From Leeia speluncae (GTDB lineage Bacteria > Pseudomonadota > Gammaproteobacteria > Burkholderiales > Leeiaceae), in NCBI RefSeq assembly GCF_020564625.1, contig NZ_JAJBZT010000001.1, positions 310,001 through 374,000 on the forward strand: DNA of 64,000 nt. The letters are read 5' to 3'. A program made the position numbers and the translations under genes. Shown here piece after piece: positions 47,693 to 58,405 of this stretch. The notes under the pieces were generated by a model. That model had not been told where the DNA came from. It worked only from the letters and a program-made list of their open reading frames with translations, and made no database searches. How positions within the stretch are numbered: the stretch's first letter is position 1; each line of letters opens with the position of its first letter.

Positions 47693-50600
47693 ATGCCTAA
47701 ACGTACAGACATACAACGCATCCTAATTATTGGCGCAGGTCCTATCATCATTGGGCAAGCGTGTGAATTTGACTATTCCGGTGCACAAGCGTGTAAAGCT
47801 CTGAAAGAAGAAGGTTATACCGTTATTTTGGTGAACTCTAATCCTGCAACGATTATGACGGACCCAAATATGGCAGATGTGACCTATATTGAGCCAATTA
47901 CTTGGCAAATGGTCGAAAAAATTATTGAAAAAGAGCGTCCAGATGCAATCCTGCCAACAATGGGTGGTCAGACTGCGTTGAACTGTGCGCTTGATTTATG
48001 GCGTAATGGCGTTTTAGATAAATATAACGTTGAACTCATTGGTGCAACGCCAGAAGCAATTGATAAAGCGGAAGATCGTCTTAAGTTTAAAGATGCCATG
48101 ACCAAAATTGGTCTAGGCTCAGCTCGTTCTGGTATTGCTCACTCTCTAGAAGAGGCAATGAAGGTTCAGCAGACTGTTGGTTTCCCTGTCATTATCCGTC
48201 CTTCATTTACCATGGGTGGCTCTGGCGGTGGTATTGCATACAACGTCGAAGAGTTTGTGGAAATTTGTACGCGTGGATTGGACTTGTCTCCAACTAATGA
48301 GCTGTTAATTGAAGAGTCTCTACTGGGTTGGAAAGAGTATGAGATGGAAGTTGTCCGTGATAAAAAGGACAACTGTATCATCGTGTGCTCAATCGAAAAC
48401 TTTGACCCTATGGGTGTGCATACTGGTGACTCTATCACCATTGCCCCTGCTCAAACATTAACGGATCGTGAATATCAATTACTTCGTAATGCTTCTCTAG
48501 CGGTATTACGTGAAATTGGTGTTGATACTGGTGGTTCGAATGTTCAATTCTCAATCAACCCACGCGATGGTCGTATGGTTGTGATTGAGATGAACCCACG
48601 TGTTTCACGTTCATCTGCATTGGCATCTAAAGCAACTGGTTTCCCAATTGCAAAAATTGCTGCAAAACTAGCTGTTGGTTATACGCTAGATGAATTGAAA
48701 AACGATATTACAGGTGGAAAAACCCCTGCTTCGTTTGAGCCGACAATCGATTACGTTGTTACTAAGATCCCTCGATTTGCATTTGAAAAGTTCCCACAGG
48801 CAAATAGCCGTTTGACTACTCAAATGAAGTCTGTAGGCGAGGTAATGGCAATTGGCCGTACTTGGCAAGAGTCTTTGCAAAAGGCATTGCGTGGTCTAGA
48901 GACAGGCATGTCTGGCTTAGATGAAAAGACGACCGATCGCGATGTAATTGAACAAGAAATCGCTGAACCAGGTGCAGAGCGTCTTTGGTATGTGGCTGAT
49001 GCGTTCCGCATTGGCATGTCAATGGATGAGATTTTCCAGCTGACAGCAATTGACCGTTGGTTCTTGGTTCAAATTCAAGACTTAATCAACGACGAAAATA
49101 ATCTTCGTGGTAAGCAGATTGACGATCTAAATGCGGATGATTTGCGCAGATTAAAACGCAAAGGCTTCTCTGATCGTCGTTTAGGTGCATTGTTAGAAAC
49201 AGATCAGAATGCGGTTCGTAAAGCTCGTCATGCACTAAATATTCGCCCAGTATACAAGCGTGTAGATACATGTGCTGCAGAGTTCTCTACAAATACAGCA
49301 TACATGTATTCGACTTATGAAGAAGAGTGTGAATCACAGCCTTCTGATAAGAAGAAAATTATGGTGCTAGGTGGTGGTCCAAACCGCATTGGGCAAGGTA
49401 TTGAGTTTGATTACTGTTGTGTTCATGCGGCCTTGGCGATGCGTGAAGACGGTTATGAAACGATTATGGTTAACTGTAACCCAGAAACCGTATCGACTGA
49501 CTACGATACTTCTGACCGTTTATATTTCGAACCGCTAACACTCGAAGATGTACTTGAAGTGGTTGCGTTAGAAAAGCCGGTTGGCGTTATTGTGCAGTAT
49601 GGTGGCCAAACCCCATTAAAATTAGCACGTGCACTAGAAATGAATGGTGTGCCAATCATCGGTACTACGCCAGATATGATTGATGCTGCAGAAGACCGTG
49701 AGCGTTTCCAAAAACTGCTACACGAACTGGGATTGAAGCAGCCGCCAAACCGTACAGCTCGTACAGCACCTGACGCGATTGTTCTTGCCAATGAAATTGG
49801 CTATCCATTGGTTGTTCGCCCATCCTATGTGTTAGGTGGCCGTGCCATGGAAATTGTTCATGAGCAATCCGATCTTGAGCGTTACATGCGTGAAGCAGTG
49901 AAGGTGTCAAATGACAGTCCTGTTTTGTTGGATCGTTTCTTGAACGATGCAACTGAAGTGGATGTTGATGCGATTTGTGATGGTGAAGATGTGCTAATCG
50001 GCGGGATTATGGAGCACATTGAGATGGCCGGTGTTCACTCTGGGGATTCGGCTTGTTCACTTCCTCCATATAGCCTTCCTGCGAGCATTCAGGACGAACT
50101 ACGTCGCCAAACAGTTGCAATGGCAAAGGCGTTAAATGTAGTTGGTTTAATGAACGTACAGTTTGCCATTCAAGGTCAAGGCGATGATGCCGTTGTTTAT
50201 GTACTTGAAGTAAACCCACGTGCATCTAGAACAGTTCCGTTTGTGTCCAAAGCAACAGGGCTTGCATTAGCAAAAATTGCTGCTCGAGTAATGGCTGGTC
50301 AATCGCTGAAGTCGCAAGGTGTGACTGAAGAAGTAATTCCACCTTACTATTCAGTGAAAGAGGCTGTCTTCCCGTTCATTAAATTCCCTGGCGTAGATGT
50401 TATTCTTGGGCCTGAAATGAAATCAACAGGTGAAGTCATGGGCGTTGGCGATACGTTTGCAGAAGCGTTCGTAAAATCTCAGCTAGCTGCTGGTGTTAAC
50501 TTGCCAAAATCTGGCAATATTTTCATCTCTGTTAGACCAAATGATAAGTCGCTTGCTGTTGAAGTCGCTGCAATGTTGGCAAAAACGGGCTTTAGCATCT

Positions 50601-50917
50601 TGGCGACCAAGGGCACTGCCGCTGCTATTCGTGAAGCCGGAGTAGAGGTAACGACTGTCAACAAGGTAATGGAAGGTCGGCCTCACATTGTGGATATGAT
50701 CAAGAATGGTGAAGTGGCCATGATCATTAATACGGTTGAGGAACGTAAGCAGGCAATTAAAGATTCGTTTGCAATCCGCCAAAGCGCGCTTCAAGGTAAG
50801 GTGACTTATTACACTACTATGTCAGAAGCGAAAGCGGCAGCAATTGGTTTGCAACACATGACTGAATTGCAAGTTTATTCTGTCCAAGGTCTACATAAGA
50901 AATTAGCTAGCATGTAA
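47693..50917 (+). CDS. carB: Carbamoyl-phosphate synthase large subunit
   Basis: CarB makes carbamoyl phosphate from bicarbonate, ATP and the ammonia delivered by CarA. The 1074-residue protein has two homologous ATP-grasp halves (about 1-400 and 555-930, each starting with a GAGPIIIGQ or GGGPNRIGQ motif). An oligomerisation segment lies between them, and a C-terminal MGS-like allosteric domain (about 935-1070) binds effectors such as UMP and ornithine in relatives. It starts 88 bases after leuE with GAGTGAG upstream of the ATG. Confidence 0.98.
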   Translation: MPKRTDIQRILIIGAGPIIIGQACEFDYSGAQACKALKEEGYTVILVNSNPATIMTDPNMADVTYIEPITWQMVEKIIEKERPDAILPTMGGQTALNCALDLWRNGVLDKYNVELIGATPEAIDKAEDRLKFKDAMTKIGLGSARSGIAHSLEEAMKVQQTVGFPVIIRPSFTMGGSGGGIAYNVEEFVEICTRGLDLSPTNELLIEESLLGWKEYEMEVVRDKKDNCIIVCSIENFDPMGVHTGDSITIAPAQTLTDREYQLLRNASLAVLREIGVDTGGSNVQFSINPRDGRMVVIEMNPRVSRSSALASKATGFPIAKIAAKLAVGYTLDELKNDITGGKTPASFEPTIDYVVTKIPRFAFEKFPQANSRLTTQMKSVGEVMAIGRTWQESLQKALRGLETGMSGLDEKTTDRDVIEQEIAEPGAERLWYVADAFRIGMSMDEIFQLTAIDRWFLVQIQDLINDENNLRGKQIDDLNADDLRRLKRKGFSDRRLGALLETDQNAVRKARHALNIRPVYKRVDTCAAEFSTNTAYMYSTYEEECESQPSDKKKIMVLGGGPNRIGQGIEFDYCCVHAALAMREDGYETIMVNCNPETVSTDYDTSDRLYFEPLTLEDVLEVVALEKPVGVIVQYGGQTPLKLARALEMNGVPIIGTTPDMIDAAEDRERFQKLLHELGLKQPPNRTARTAPDAIVLANEIGYPLVVRPSYVLGGRAMEIVHEQSDLERYMREAVKVSNDSPVLLDRFLNDATEVDVDAICDGEDVLIGGIMEHIEMAGVHSGDSACSLPPYSLPASIQDELRRQTVAMAKALNVVGLMNVQFAIQGQGDDAVVYVLEVNPRASRTVPFVSKATGLALAKIAARVMAGQSLKSQGVTEEVIPPYYSVKEAVFPFIKFPGVDVILGPEMKSTGEVMGVGDTFAEAFVKSQLAAGVNLPKSGNIFISVRPNDKSLAVEVAAMLAKTGFSILATKGTAAAIREAGVEVTTVNKVMEGRPHIVDMIKNGEVAMIINTVEERKQAIKDSFAIRQSALQGKVTYYTTMSEAKAAAIGLQHMTELQVYSVQGLHKKLASM

Positions 50918-50980
50918 AAACCCCTTACTTAGTAAGGAAAAAAACGCTAGAATTAAGAAATTAATTTGTCTGAATACATG

Positions 50981-51016
50981 CCGCCGAGCTTAATTGCATC
51001 GGCGGTTTGTGTTTTT
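50981..51016 (+). terminator. Terminator of the carAB unit
   Basis: CCGCCGA (50981-50987) pairs with TCGGCGG (50999-51005), followed by TTTGTGTTTTT. A weaker stem CCTTAC/GTAAGG (50923-50937) flanked by A runs lies just upstream, its T run being on the minus strand. Confidence 0.8.
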
Positions 51017-51078
51017 ATAGACTAGTACATTGTCTACTAAGTCTTGATATACAGTAAGAAAAGCAGGAGTAGTGTGAA

Positions 51079-51555
51079 ATGCAAAAGATCCCTTTAACCG
51101 TAAATGGTGCAGAGTTATTAAAAGCAGAATTGCAACGTCTTAAGTCTGTAGAACGTCCTGCAGTTATTCAGGCGATTGCAGAGGCTCGTGCTCAAGGTGA
51201 TCTATCTGAGAATGCAGAATACGATGCGGCAAAAGAGAAGCAGGCGTTTGTTGAAGGTCGTATTATGGAGATCGAAGGTAAGTTATCAGTAGCTACAGTT
51301 ATTGATCCTACTACCTTGGATGCTGAAGGTCGTTGCGTCTTTGGTGCAACAGTAGAACTAGAAGACTTAGAATCAGGTGATGAAGTACGTTACCAGATTG
51401 TTGGTGATGATGAGGCAGATATTAAACTTGGTAAAATCTCTGTATCAAGCCCTATTGCTAGAGCCCTGATTGGTAAGTCAGCTGGTGATGTGGCAGAGGT
51501 TCAAGCACCAAGCGGTATTCGAGAGTATGAAATTTTAGACGTTTTATATATTTAA
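51079..51555 (+). CDS. greA: Transcription elongation factor GreA
   Basis: GreA enters the RNA polymerase secondary channel and stimulates cleavage of backtracked transcripts. The 158-residue protein has the N-terminal coiled coil (about 8-75) with the acidic tip [18 protein letters not shown] and the C-terminal FKBP-like domain (about 80-158, ending [13 protein letters not shown]). AGGAG lies nine bases before the ATG. It follows the carAB terminator and probably has its own promoter. Confidence 0.97.
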   Translation: MQKIPLTVNGAELLKAELQRLKSVERPAVIQAIAEARAQGDLSENAEYDAAKEKQAFVEGRIMEIEGKLSVATVIDPTTLDAEGRCVFGATVELEDLESGDEVRYQIVGDDEADIKLGKISVSSPIARALIGKSAGDVAEVQAPSGIREYEILDVLYI

Positions 51556-51587
51556 TATAAATTAATTCGATTCGGCAGGAACAAGTA

Positions 51588-51980
51588 ATGGATGCTGTGA
51601 GAAAAGTAGTTGAAACATTTTGGGTTGGGACACTGCTTTTTGTTGCGCTATATATGACGTGGTTGATGTACCATGAGCGTCCTACAGGCATCTACATGGC
51701 TCAGCATTTGTTTCCTGCCGCTTCATTTATCGGTGTGGTTGCTGGTATTATTTTATTAATTAGCACAATATGGTCAGTGGGTGCTAAAGGGATGAAAGCC
51801 CTATCATTTTGGATAGTGGTATTGATGCTCCTAATGTCAGCAATTAATTTTGTGGGTGTACCAGCATTACTGGTGCGTTTTGGTATGGATGCAAACTTTA
51901 AGTTATGGCATGCAATCGGGATGATTGTCTACCTGATGGAGTGTGCATTAGGAGTGGTATTAATCGTACAACGCCGTTAA
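51588..51980 (+). CDS. DUF4149-like membrane protein
   Basis: A 130-residue protein with four hydrophobic segments (about 12-28, 40-62, 70-90 and 104-126). Its size, topology and position next to greA and yhbY fit the DUF4149 family found in betaproteobacteria. Function is unknown. AGGAACA precedes the ATG, and it is probably co-transcribed with greA. Confidence 0.75.
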   Translation: MDAVRKVVETFWVGTLLFVALYMTWLMYHERPTGIYMAQHLFPAASFIGVVAGIILLISTIWSVGAKGMKALSFWIVVLMLLMSAINFVGVPALLVRFGMDANFKLWHAIGMIVYLMECALGVVLIVQRR

Positions 51981-52012
51981 AACGACATTGCACGATATCC
52001 CAACATCTAAGC

Positions 52013-52384
52013 TTAGCGCTTGCTGTTACTTTTGAGTTTTGGAGAAGCCGTTTTTCCTGGTGCAGATGCTCTGACTAGATTTTGTTTGGTCAAAGAAATC
52101 TTTGGGTTTTCAGGGTGCGGCCTATAAATAACAAGTAATTTGCCAATATGCTGAACTTGTGCTGCATCTAGTTGATTGCAAATATCTTCAAATAACTGAA
52201 CGCGAACTTCTCTTTCATCAGAGAAAACACGGATTTTGATGAGTTCATGAGCGTCCAGATTAACGGCAATTTCACGAATCACAGCATCAGTTAGCCCGTT
52301 TTGGCCAATCATCACTACTGGATTCTTTCCGTGCGCTTCTGCACGTAGTACTCTACGTTCTGTAGGGGTAAGTTCTAGTTTCAT
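52013..52384 (-). CDS. yhbY: YhbY family RNA-binding (CRM domain) protein
   Basis: YhbY binds pre-50S ribosomal particles. The 123-residue protein has the CRM-domain pattern: LTPTERRVLRAEAHGKNPVV, then the GxxG-like loop IGQNGLTDAVI, then HELIKIRV and GKLLVIYRP. It has a basic tail (about 98-123). The ATG at 52384 was chosen because the longer upstream reading overlaps the divergent rlmE. The yhbY and rlmE-ftsH genes are divergent in this way in many proteobacteria. Confidence 0.93.
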   Translation of the reverse strand: MKLELTPTERRVLRAEAHGKNPVVMIGQNGLTDAVIREIAVNLDAHELIKIRVFSDEREVRVQLFEDICNQLDAAQVQHIGKLLVIYRPHPENPKISLTKQNLVRASAPGKTASPKLKSNSKR

Positions 52385-52422
52385 TTTGTTCGTTTCAAAC
52401 CAATAAAGCGTTATTCTAAAGT

Positions 52423-53073
52423 ATGGCACAAAACAAGACCAGTAAAGCATGGGTTCATCGACATATAAATGATCACTGGGTACAACAGTCCCAGGCAAAA
52501 GGCTATCGATCTCGAGCCGCCTTTAAATTATTAGAGATTAATGAGAAAGATAAACTGTTCAGAAGGGGGATGATGGTCGTTGACCTTGGCTCCGCTCCTG
52601 GTAGTTGGTCTCAGGTTGCCAGAGAGTTAATTGGTGAAGAGGGTAAAGTATTTGCATTAGACATTTTGCCAATGGATCCAATACATAAAGTGGACTTTAT
52701 CCAAGGCGATTTTCGTGAAGAGTCTGTGTTTAGGCAATTAGAAAATTTGCTAGGTGGAAAGCAAATTGATCTTGTAATTTGTGATATTGCCCCAAATTTA
52801 AGTGGTAACAAGATTACAGATCAAGCAAGAAGCTTTTACTTGAATGAGCTGGCGTTAGATTTTTGTGCAAAATGGTTAAAACCAGGTGGTTGCTTCGTGG
52901 TGAAAGTATTCCAAGGAAGTGGCTACAATGATTATGTGAATTTGATGAAAGAGCATTTTCAGCAGGTGTTAACTAGAAAACCTAAAGCCTCACGTGATAC
53001 GAGTACTGAGCTATATTTATTGGGTAAATCTTGTCTTCCTCAGCTACCATCAGATCTTGATGAGATGCTATAG
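52423..53073 (+). CDS. rlmE: 23S rRNA (uridine-2'-O-)methyltransferase
   Basis: RlmE (FtsJ/RrmJ) methylates U2552 of 23S rRNA late in 50S assembly. The 216-residue protein has the Rossmann SAM-binding line [15 protein letters not shown] (about 53-67) and the K-D-K-E tetrad: Lys in RAAFKLLE, Asp in [10 protein letters not shown], Lys in FVVKVFQGS, Glu in STELYLL. Length is typical. It precedes ftsH by 82 bases, the usual order. Confidence 0.97.
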   Translation: MAQNKTSKAWVHRHINDHWVQQSQAKGYRSRAAFKLLEINEKDKLFRRGMMVVDLGSAPGSWSQVARELIGEEGKVFALDILPMDPIHKVDFIQGDFREESVFRQLENLLGGKQIDLVICDIAPNLSGNKITDQARSFYLNELALDFCAKWLKPGGCFVVKVFQGSGYNDYVNLMKEHFQQVLTRKPKASRDTSTELYLLGKSCLPQLPSDLDEML

Positions 53074-53155
53074 TAAAACATGAACTGAACTTTGAGATTT
53101 TCCTGCCGTCAGACATATAAAATCTCTAAATGTCGATGGTAAGAAGGGTGCGACC

Positions 53156-55078
53156 TTGAATAATTTTGGTAAAAATCTTCTAATTTGGGTTGTGATTGGC
53201 GTTGTGCTAATGACAGTCTTTAATGCTTTTAGCAAGTCATCCGCGGATAGGAATGTAGTGGATTACTCCGCTTTTCTATCTGACGTGCGAGGTGGAAAGG
53301 TACAGTCCGCAGTTATCGAGGGAAGCCCTTTTGATGGACAGACGATCTCAGGAAAAAGGACTGATGGTTCAGAGTTTAATACAACAGCACCATTTGATTT
53401 CCGCCTAATTGATGATTTAGTAAAATACAAAGTGGCTTTTAAAGTTAAGCCTGAAGAACGTTCGCTTCTAAAGACATTGCTAATCAATTGGGCGCCAATG
53501 CTCATTTTCATTGGCGTATGGATTTATGTAATGCGTCAAATGCAGGGTGGCGGCAAAGGTGGTGCTTTCTCGTTTGGCAAAAGCCGCGCTCGTATGTTAG
53601 ATGAAAATAATAATTCAATTACTTTCGCTGATGTTGCTGGTTGTGATGAAGCAAAAGAAGAAGTCTCTGAATTAGTCGATTTCCTGAAAGACCCTTCAAA
53701 ATTTCAGCGCCTAGGTGGCCATATTCCTCGTGGCGTCTTGATGGTAGGCAGCCCTGGTACAGGTAAAACCTTGCTAGCTAAGGCAATTGCAGGTGAGGCG
53801 AAGGTTCCTTTCTTTTCAATTTCTGGTTCTGATTTTGTCGAGATGTTTGTCGGTGTGGGTGCAGCTCGTGTCCGTGACATGTTTGAGAACGCGAAAAAGA
53901 ATGCGCCATGCATTATCTTTATTGATGAGATTGATGCGGTCGGTCGTCAGCGTGGTGCGGGCCTTGGTGGCGGTAATGATGAGCGTGAACAAACTCTTAA
54001 CCAAATGTTGGTTGAGATGGATGGCTTTGAGGGGACAACGGGTGTTATTGTTATCGCAGCGACAAACCGTCCAGATGTACTTGATCCAGCGTTATTACGT
54101 CCAGGCCGCTTTGACCGTCAAGTAGTGGTCCCACTTCCGGATATCCGTGGTCGTGAACAAATTCTAAATGTTCATATGCGCAAAGTACCATTGTCGAATG
54201 ATGTTCGTGCAGACATTATTGCGCGTGGAACGCCTGGCATGTCAGGTGCAGACTTGGCAAACTTAGTGAATGAAGCGGCTTTATTTGCTGCACGAGCAAA
54301 TAAGCGCCTTGTTGATATGGATGACTTTGAAAAGGCTAAAGACAAAATCTTTATGGGCCCTGAACGTCGTTCAATGATTATTTTGCCGGAAGAGAAGAAG
54401 AAAACTGCTTATCACGAATCTGGCCACGCAATCATTGGTGCTGTACTTCCAGAGTGTGATCCGGTTCATAAAGTAACCGTTATTCCTCGTGGACGTGCGC
54501 TGGGTGTGACTTGGTCGTTGCCAGAGGAGGATCGTTTCAGCTTGTATAAACAACAAATGTTAGGTCAAATTTGTATGTTGTACGGCGGTCGTGTTGCAGA
54601 AGAAATCTTTACATCAGATATTTCTACCGGCGCTTCAAATGACTTTGAACGTGCTACAAGTATCGCTAGAGATATGGTCACTCGATACGGCATGTCAGAT
54701 TCATTAGGCCCAATGGTATATGGGGAAAATGATGGGGAAGTGTTCTTGGGACGATCAGTAACAACGCACAAGAATATGTCTGAACAGACAATGCAACGTG
54801 TTGACGCTGAAATCCGCCGCATTTTGGATGAGCAGTATGCTAGAGCGCAAGAAATCTTGACCACTAATCGTGACAAGGTTGAGGCAATGACCGCTGCGTT
54901 ACTTGAGTTTGAGACGATTGATGCAGAACAGATCGAAGATATTATGCAAGGTCGTCCTGTAAGATCACCACATGCAAGCAAAAATGGTGGCGATAAACCA
55001 ATGAGTGGAGGTACACCAAGTTCTCCATTGCCAGCCACAGATGGAGAGGGTGAGTCTACTCCTGCTGCTGGGCTTTAA
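53156..55078 (+). CDS. ftsH: ATP-dependent zinc metalloprotease FtsH
   Basis: FtsH is an inner-membrane AAA+ protease that degrades membrane and regulatory proteins. The 640-residue protein has two transmembrane helices (about 5-22 and 103-124) around a periplasmic domain. The AAA module has Walker A GSPGTGKT (about 198-205), Walker [12 protein letters not shown], and the second-region FDRQV with arginine fingers. The metalloprotease site is HESGHAI (about 422). The C-terminal tail is low-complexity. The start is TTG with GAAGGG upstream, giving the family beginning [13 protein letters not shown]; no ATG fits. Confidence 0.97.
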   Translation: MNNFGKNLLIWVVIGVVLMTVFNAFSKSSADRNVVDYSAFLSDVRGGKVQSAVIEGSPFDGQTISGKRTDGSEFNTTAPFDFRLIDDLVKYKVAFKVKPEERSLLKTLLINWAPMLIFIGVWIYVMRQMQGGGKGGAFSFGKSRARMLDENNNSITFADVAGCDEAKEEVSELVDFLKDPSKFQRLGGHIPRGVLMVGSPGTGKTLLAKAIAGEAKVPFFSISGSDFVEMFVGVGAARVRDMFENAKKNAPCIIFIDEIDAVGRQRGAGLGGGNDEREQTLNQMLVEMDGFEGTTGVIVIAATNRPDVLDPALLRPGRFDRQVVVPLPDIRGREQILNVHMRKVPLSNDVRADIIARGTPGMSGADLANLVNEAALFAARANKRLVDMDDFEKAKDKIFMGPERRSMIILPEEKKKTAYHESGHAIIGAVLPECDPVHKVTVIPRGRALGVTWSLPEEDRFSLYKQQMLGQICMLYGGRVAEEIFTSDISTGASNDFERATSIARDMVTRYGMSDSLGPMVYGENDGEVFLGRSVTTHKNMSEQTMQRVDAEIRRILDEQYARAQEILTTNRDKVEAMTAALLEFETIDAEQIEDIMQGRPVRSPHASKNGGDKPMSGGTPSSPLPATDGEGESTPAAGL

Positions 55079-55097
55079 TTCGTCTTGAAGAGTTTCA

Positions 55098-55131
55098 AAA
55101 AGAACGCATTGACATAGTCAATGCGTTTTTC
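55098..55131 (+). terminator. Terminator of ftsH
   Basis: AACGCATTGAC (55103-55113) pairs with GTCAATGCGTT (55117-55127) across an ATA loop, followed by TTT and CT. It ends 17 bases before folP. Confidence 0.9.
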
Positions 55132-55147
55132 TATTTGTGAGATAGCA

Positions 55148-55972
55148 ATGAACAATATTTATTGTGGTCGTTTTAATTTGGCAGCAAATAAGCCGATTGT
55201 AATGGGTATCGTCAATGTGACGCCTGACTCCTTTTCTGATGGTGGGAAATTTAACTCACTAGATAGGGCGTACGCACATGCGATGACTTTAGTTGAGAGT
55301 GGTGCTCAAATCTTAGATATAGGCGGAGAGTCTACAAGGCCTGGCTCAGAGTCAGTAAGTGCTGAAGTTGAGATTGATAGAGTGCTACCCTTATTGCATA
55401 AGCTGCGTGATGTTGGTGTTCCACTTTCATTGGACACGAATAAAACCGAAGTGATGAAGGTCGCTATCGCAGATGGCGTTGTTGACATCATTAATGATGT
55501 TAATGCATTAGAGGCTGATGGAGCCGTTGACGCAGTATTAAATAGCAAAGTGGCTGTTTGTCTGATGCATAAAAAAGGCACGCCTAAAACCATGCAAGAG
55601 GCGCCTGCTTACTATGATGTTGTCAATGAAGTTTATAATTACCTGCTAAACAGAGTTTCTGTGCTAGAAAAAGCAGGTTTTCCAAGAGACAACATTTGGA
55701 TTGATCCTGGGTTTGGCTTTGGAAAAACATTAGAACATAATATAGAGCTAATGAAGGAAATGAAGAGGTTTCTTACTTTTTCATTACCTGTATTAGTAGG
55801 GGTTTCAAGAAAAACAATGATCGGTCAAATGACAGGTTTGCCTGTTGAAAAGCGCGTAACACCAAGTGTTGTCGCTGCTTTAATTGCCGCTAAAGAAGGT
55901 GCGCACATTCTTCGGGTCCATGATGTAGAAGAAACGGTTTCAGCGCTAAAAGTTTGGGAGATGATGGCGTGA
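55148..55972 (+). CDS. folP: Dihydropteroate synthase
   Basis: FolP condenses p-aminobenzoate with dihydropterin pyrophosphate in folate synthesis. The 274-residue TIM-barrel protein has [15 protein letters not shown] (about 19-33), GGESTRPGS (about 57-65), the INDVNAL strand, DPGFGFGK (about 193) and the late HILRVHDV. The ATG at 55148 was chosen because the earlier in-frame ATG (55121) lies inside the ftsH terminator hairpin. It shares GTGA with glmM, which indicates coupling. Confidence 0.96.
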   Translation: MNNIYCGRFNLAANKPIVMGIVNVTPDSFSDGGKFNSLDRAYAHAMTLVESGAQILDIGGESTRPGSESVSAEVEIDRVLPLLHKLRDVGVPLSLDTNKTEVMKVAIADGVVDIINDVNALEADGAVDAVLNSKVAVCLMHKKGTPKTMQEAPAYYDVVNEVYNYLLNRVSVLEKAGFPRDNIWIDPGFGFGKTLEHNIELMKEMKRFLTFSLPVLVGVSRKTMIGQMTGLPVEKRVTPSVVAALIAAKEGAHILRVHDVEETVSALKVWEMMA

Positions 55973-57327
55973 GCAGAAAATATTTTGGTACAGATGGTGT
56001 GCGTGGACGAGTTGGCGAGTATCCAATCACCCCAGAGTTCGCATTAAAACTTGGTTACGCTGCAGGAAAAGTTTTCTCTGCAATGGAAAGCCGTCATTCC
56101 TCTGGTGAGCGTCCTGCTGTAATTATCGGAAAAGATACGCGAGTTTCTGGGTATATGTTAGAGGCAGCCCTGCAGGCGGGTTTAACCGCTGCCGGAGTAG
56201 ATGTTTACTTGGTCGGACCTTTGCCAACACCCGGGATCGCATATTTGGTACGTGCACTAAGATTACATGCAGGCGTAGTAATTAGTGCATCGCATAATCC
56301 ATTTTTTGATAATGGAATAAAGTTTTTTGGCCCTGGTGGTTGGAAGCTGCCTGATGAAACAGAATTAGAAATTGAGGCGTGGCTGGATAGGCCACTTGAA
56401 GTGACTTCGTCAGAAATAATGGGGAAAGCAACGCGAATCAATGATGCGAAAGGACGTTACATTGAATTTTGCAAAAGTACATTCTCTAATGATTTAGACC
56501 TACGGGATTTAAAAATTGTAGTCGACTGTGCTCATGGTGCTACATATCAGGTCGCACCGAGTGTATTCCACGAATTGGGGGCACAAGTTATCGCCATGGG
56601 TAATCAACCAAATGGCTTAAACATCAATGAAGGCTGTGGCGCTACATCGGTTAAAGCACTTCAAAATAGAGTTATTGCAGAATCTGCTGACTTAGGGATT
56701 GCACTGGATGGTGATGGAGATCGTCTCATCATGGTCGATGAGAATGGCGATGTCTATGATGGTGATCAATTAATTTATTTGATTGCTACTGCAAGAGCAG
56801 CTAGAGGACTTTTAAAAGGTGGCGTGGTCGGGACATTAATGACGAACATGGCTATTGAGGTGGCTTTAAAAGAGCGAGGCATTGAATTTGCAAGAGCAAA
56901 AGTTGGTGACCGTTACGTATTAGAGTTGCTTCAGCAGAACGAATGGCAAGTTGGCGGAGAAAGTTCCGGTCATGTACTTTGTTTAGATAAGCATTCTACA
57001 GGTGATGGAATTGTTTCTGCGTTGCAAGTCTTAGAAGCATTAATTACAACGAATAAAACCCTCTCTAAATACGCGTCTGAAGTTGCACTTTTTCCGCAAA
57101 CAATGATAAACGTGAAAATGCCTAAAGGTTTTGATTTCCAAAATAACCAGCCCATCCAGGCGTGTTTAAATGATGTTTTAGTTGAATTAAATGGAAATGG
57201 GCGTGTATTACTGCGTCCGAGTGGGACAGAGCCAGTTATTCGAGTGATGGTGGAAGCCAAAGAAGCCGCTCTTGCATTGGCTTGTGCAAACAAACTAGCA
57301 AAAGCAGTTGAAGAGGCTGTTGCTTAA
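55969..57327 (+). CDS. glmM: Phosphoglucosamine mutase
   Basis: GlmM converts glucosamine-6-phosphate to glucosamine-1-phosphate for UDP-GlcNAc synthesis. The 452-residue protein has the catalytic phosphoserine in ISASHNPF (S108), the metal loop DGDGDR (about 245), the sugar-binding GGESSGH (about 330) and the phosphate-binding [12 protein letters not shown] near the end. The start is GTG overlapping the folP stop, giving [14 protein letters not shown] terminator follows. Confidence 0.97.
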   Translation: MSRKYFGTDGVRGRVGEYPITPEFALKLGYAAGKVFSAMESRHSSGERPAVIIGKDTRVSGYMLEAALQAGLTAAGVDVYLVGPLPTPGIAYLVRALRLHAGVVISASHNPFFDNGIKFFGPGGWKLPDETELEIEAWLDRPLEVTSSEIMGKATRINDAKGRYIEFCKSTFSNDLDLRDLKIVVDCAHGATYQVAPSVFHELGAQVIAMGNQPNGLNINEGCGATSVKALQNRVIAESADLGIALDGDGDRLIMVDENGDVYDGDQLIYLIATARAARGLLKGGVVGTLMTNMAIEVALKERGIEFARAKVGDRYVLELLQQNEWQVGGESSGHVLCLDKHSTGDGIVSALQVLEALITTNKTLSKYASEVALFPQTMINVKMPKGFDFQNNQPIQACLNDVLVELNGNGRVLLRPSGTEPVIRVMVEAKEAALALACANKLAKAVEEAVA

Positions 57328-57341
57328 TATCATTCATTTTC

Positions 57342-57355
57342 CTGAAATATTTCAG
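57342..57355. promoter_or_regulatory. 14-bp palindrome next to the candidate Pho box
   Basis: CTGAAATATTTCAG is a perfect palindrome with no loop, three bases upstream of the candidate Pho box. It could be a dimeric-regulator site; no regulator is assigned. Confidence 0.3.
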
Positions 57356-57357
57356 AG

Positions 57358-57391
57358 TTGTCACATTACTGTAATTTTTCATCTCTATGAT
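57358..57391 (+). promoter_or_regulatory. Candidate PhoB box and -10 of the pst operon
   Basis: TTGTCAC-ATTA-CTGTAAT (57358-57375) matches the two 7-base CTGTCAT-type repeats with the four-base AT spacer at 11 of 14 repeat positions. TATGAT (57386-57391) follows at the usual distance. The predicted start, near 57398, lies inside the left arm of the glmM terminator. Confidence 0.55.
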
Positions 57392-57392
57392 T

Positions 57393-57429
57393 AACGCCAG
57401 TTGCACCTCAGGGTGGCTGGCGTTTTTTT
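57393..57429 (+). terminator. Terminator of glmM
   Basis: AACGCCAG (57393-57400) pairs with CTGGCGTT (57417-57424), with an inner CACC/GGTG stem, followed by a run of T. Confidence 0.9.
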
Positions 57430-57526
57430 ATGATGCTTCTTTCAAGCTAGTCAACTAAGCAGTTTGCAAATAGCAAATGAAATAGAACTACAAACGAATG
57501 ATTACGCATCAAAGGTGAGTCAAGCG

Positions 57527-58339
57527 ATGAAAGTTATGGATTCCATGAGTTTAAATTTACAAGAGCAAGCGGTGGGTACTCAGGTTAAAGCGGAAGCTAA
57601 AAACCTGAACTTCTATTACGGTAACTTTCATGCGCTTAAAAGTGTTAGTTTGCCAGTCTATGCAAACAAAGTGACGGCATTAATTGGCCCTTCTGGATGT
57701 GGTAAGTCTACATTTCTTCGCTGCTTTAACCGTATGCACGATTTGTACCCAAATAATAAATATGAGGGTCAAATCAATCTCTTGCCAGATGGCGTAAATA
57801 TCTTAGACAACAATATTGACCCTATCGAAGTACGCATGCGTATCGGCATGGTTTTTCAAAAACCAAACCCATTTCCAAGATCGATCTATGAAAACGTCGC
57901 GTATGGTTTACGTATTCGTGGCGTAAAAAATAAAGCGTTGATTGATGACAAAGTGGAAGAGTCTTTGCGTGGTGCTGCCTTGTGGGATGAAGTGAAAGAT
58001 CGTCTAAACAACATGGCATCAAACTTGTCCGGTGGTCAGCAGCAGCGTTTGTGTATCGCTCGTGCATTAGCAACAGACCCAGAGTTGCTTTTATTTGATG
58101 AGCCAACATCTGCGCTAGATCCGATTGCGACAGCAAGCATTGAAGAATTGATGACCGAGTTGCAGTCTCGCGTAACCATTTTGGTTGTTACGCACAACAT
58201 GCAGCAAGCGGCACGTGTTTCAAACTATACGGCATACATGTACTTAGGCGAAATGATCGAGTTTGATCAGACAGACAACATCTTCACTAAGCCAAAGAAA
58301 AAACAAACTGAAGACTATATTACTGGACGCTTCGGTTAA
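57527..58339 (+). CDS. pstB: Phosphate ABC transporter ATP-binding protein
   Basis: The ATPase of the high-affinity phosphate importer on the cytoplasmic side. The 270-residue protein has Walker [10 protein letters not shown], the Q-loop [20 protein letters not shown], the signature LSGGQQQR, Walker [14 protein letters not shown] and the H-loop [11 protein letters not shown]. The ATG at 57527 follows AAGGTGA; a TTG 21 codons upstream would add a polar tail. The usual order in bacteria is pstS-C-A-B-phoU; here pstB comes first and phoU is not in the window. Confidence 0.95.
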   Translation: MKVMDSMSLNLQEQAVGTQVKAEAKNLNFYYGNFHALKSVSLPVYANKVTALIGPSGCGKSTFLRCFNRMHDLYPNNKYEGQINLLPDGVNILDNNIDPIEVRMRIGMVFQKPNPFPRSIYENVAYGLRIRGVKNKALIDDKVEESLRGAALWDEVKDRLNNMASNLSGGQQQRLCIARALATDPELLLFDEPTSALDPIATASIEELMTELQSRVTILVVTHNMQQAARVSNYTAYMYLGEMIEFDQTDNIFTKPKKKQTEDYITGRFG

Positions 58340-58405
58340 TTTGTAATCAAGTTTTAATAAATAGTATTTACATTTGCGCTTCAATTTAAATTAAAGGAAT
58401 TGACA

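Noticed and set aside
53104-53114. GCCGTCAGAC, resembling the Neisseria DNA uptake sequence GCCGTCTGAA
   Set aside because: It is a single imperfect copy, and no other copies were seen, so it is not an uptake-sequence signal.
53746-53769. FtsH Walker A reads GSPGTGKT rather than GPPGTGKT
   Set aside because: All P-loop residues are intact, and to my knowledge the Ser variant is found in betaproteobacterial FtsH; not a defect.
55121-55147. Earlier ATG for folP
   Set aside because: It is part of the ftsH terminator stem; the next ATG gives the usual DHPS N-terminus.
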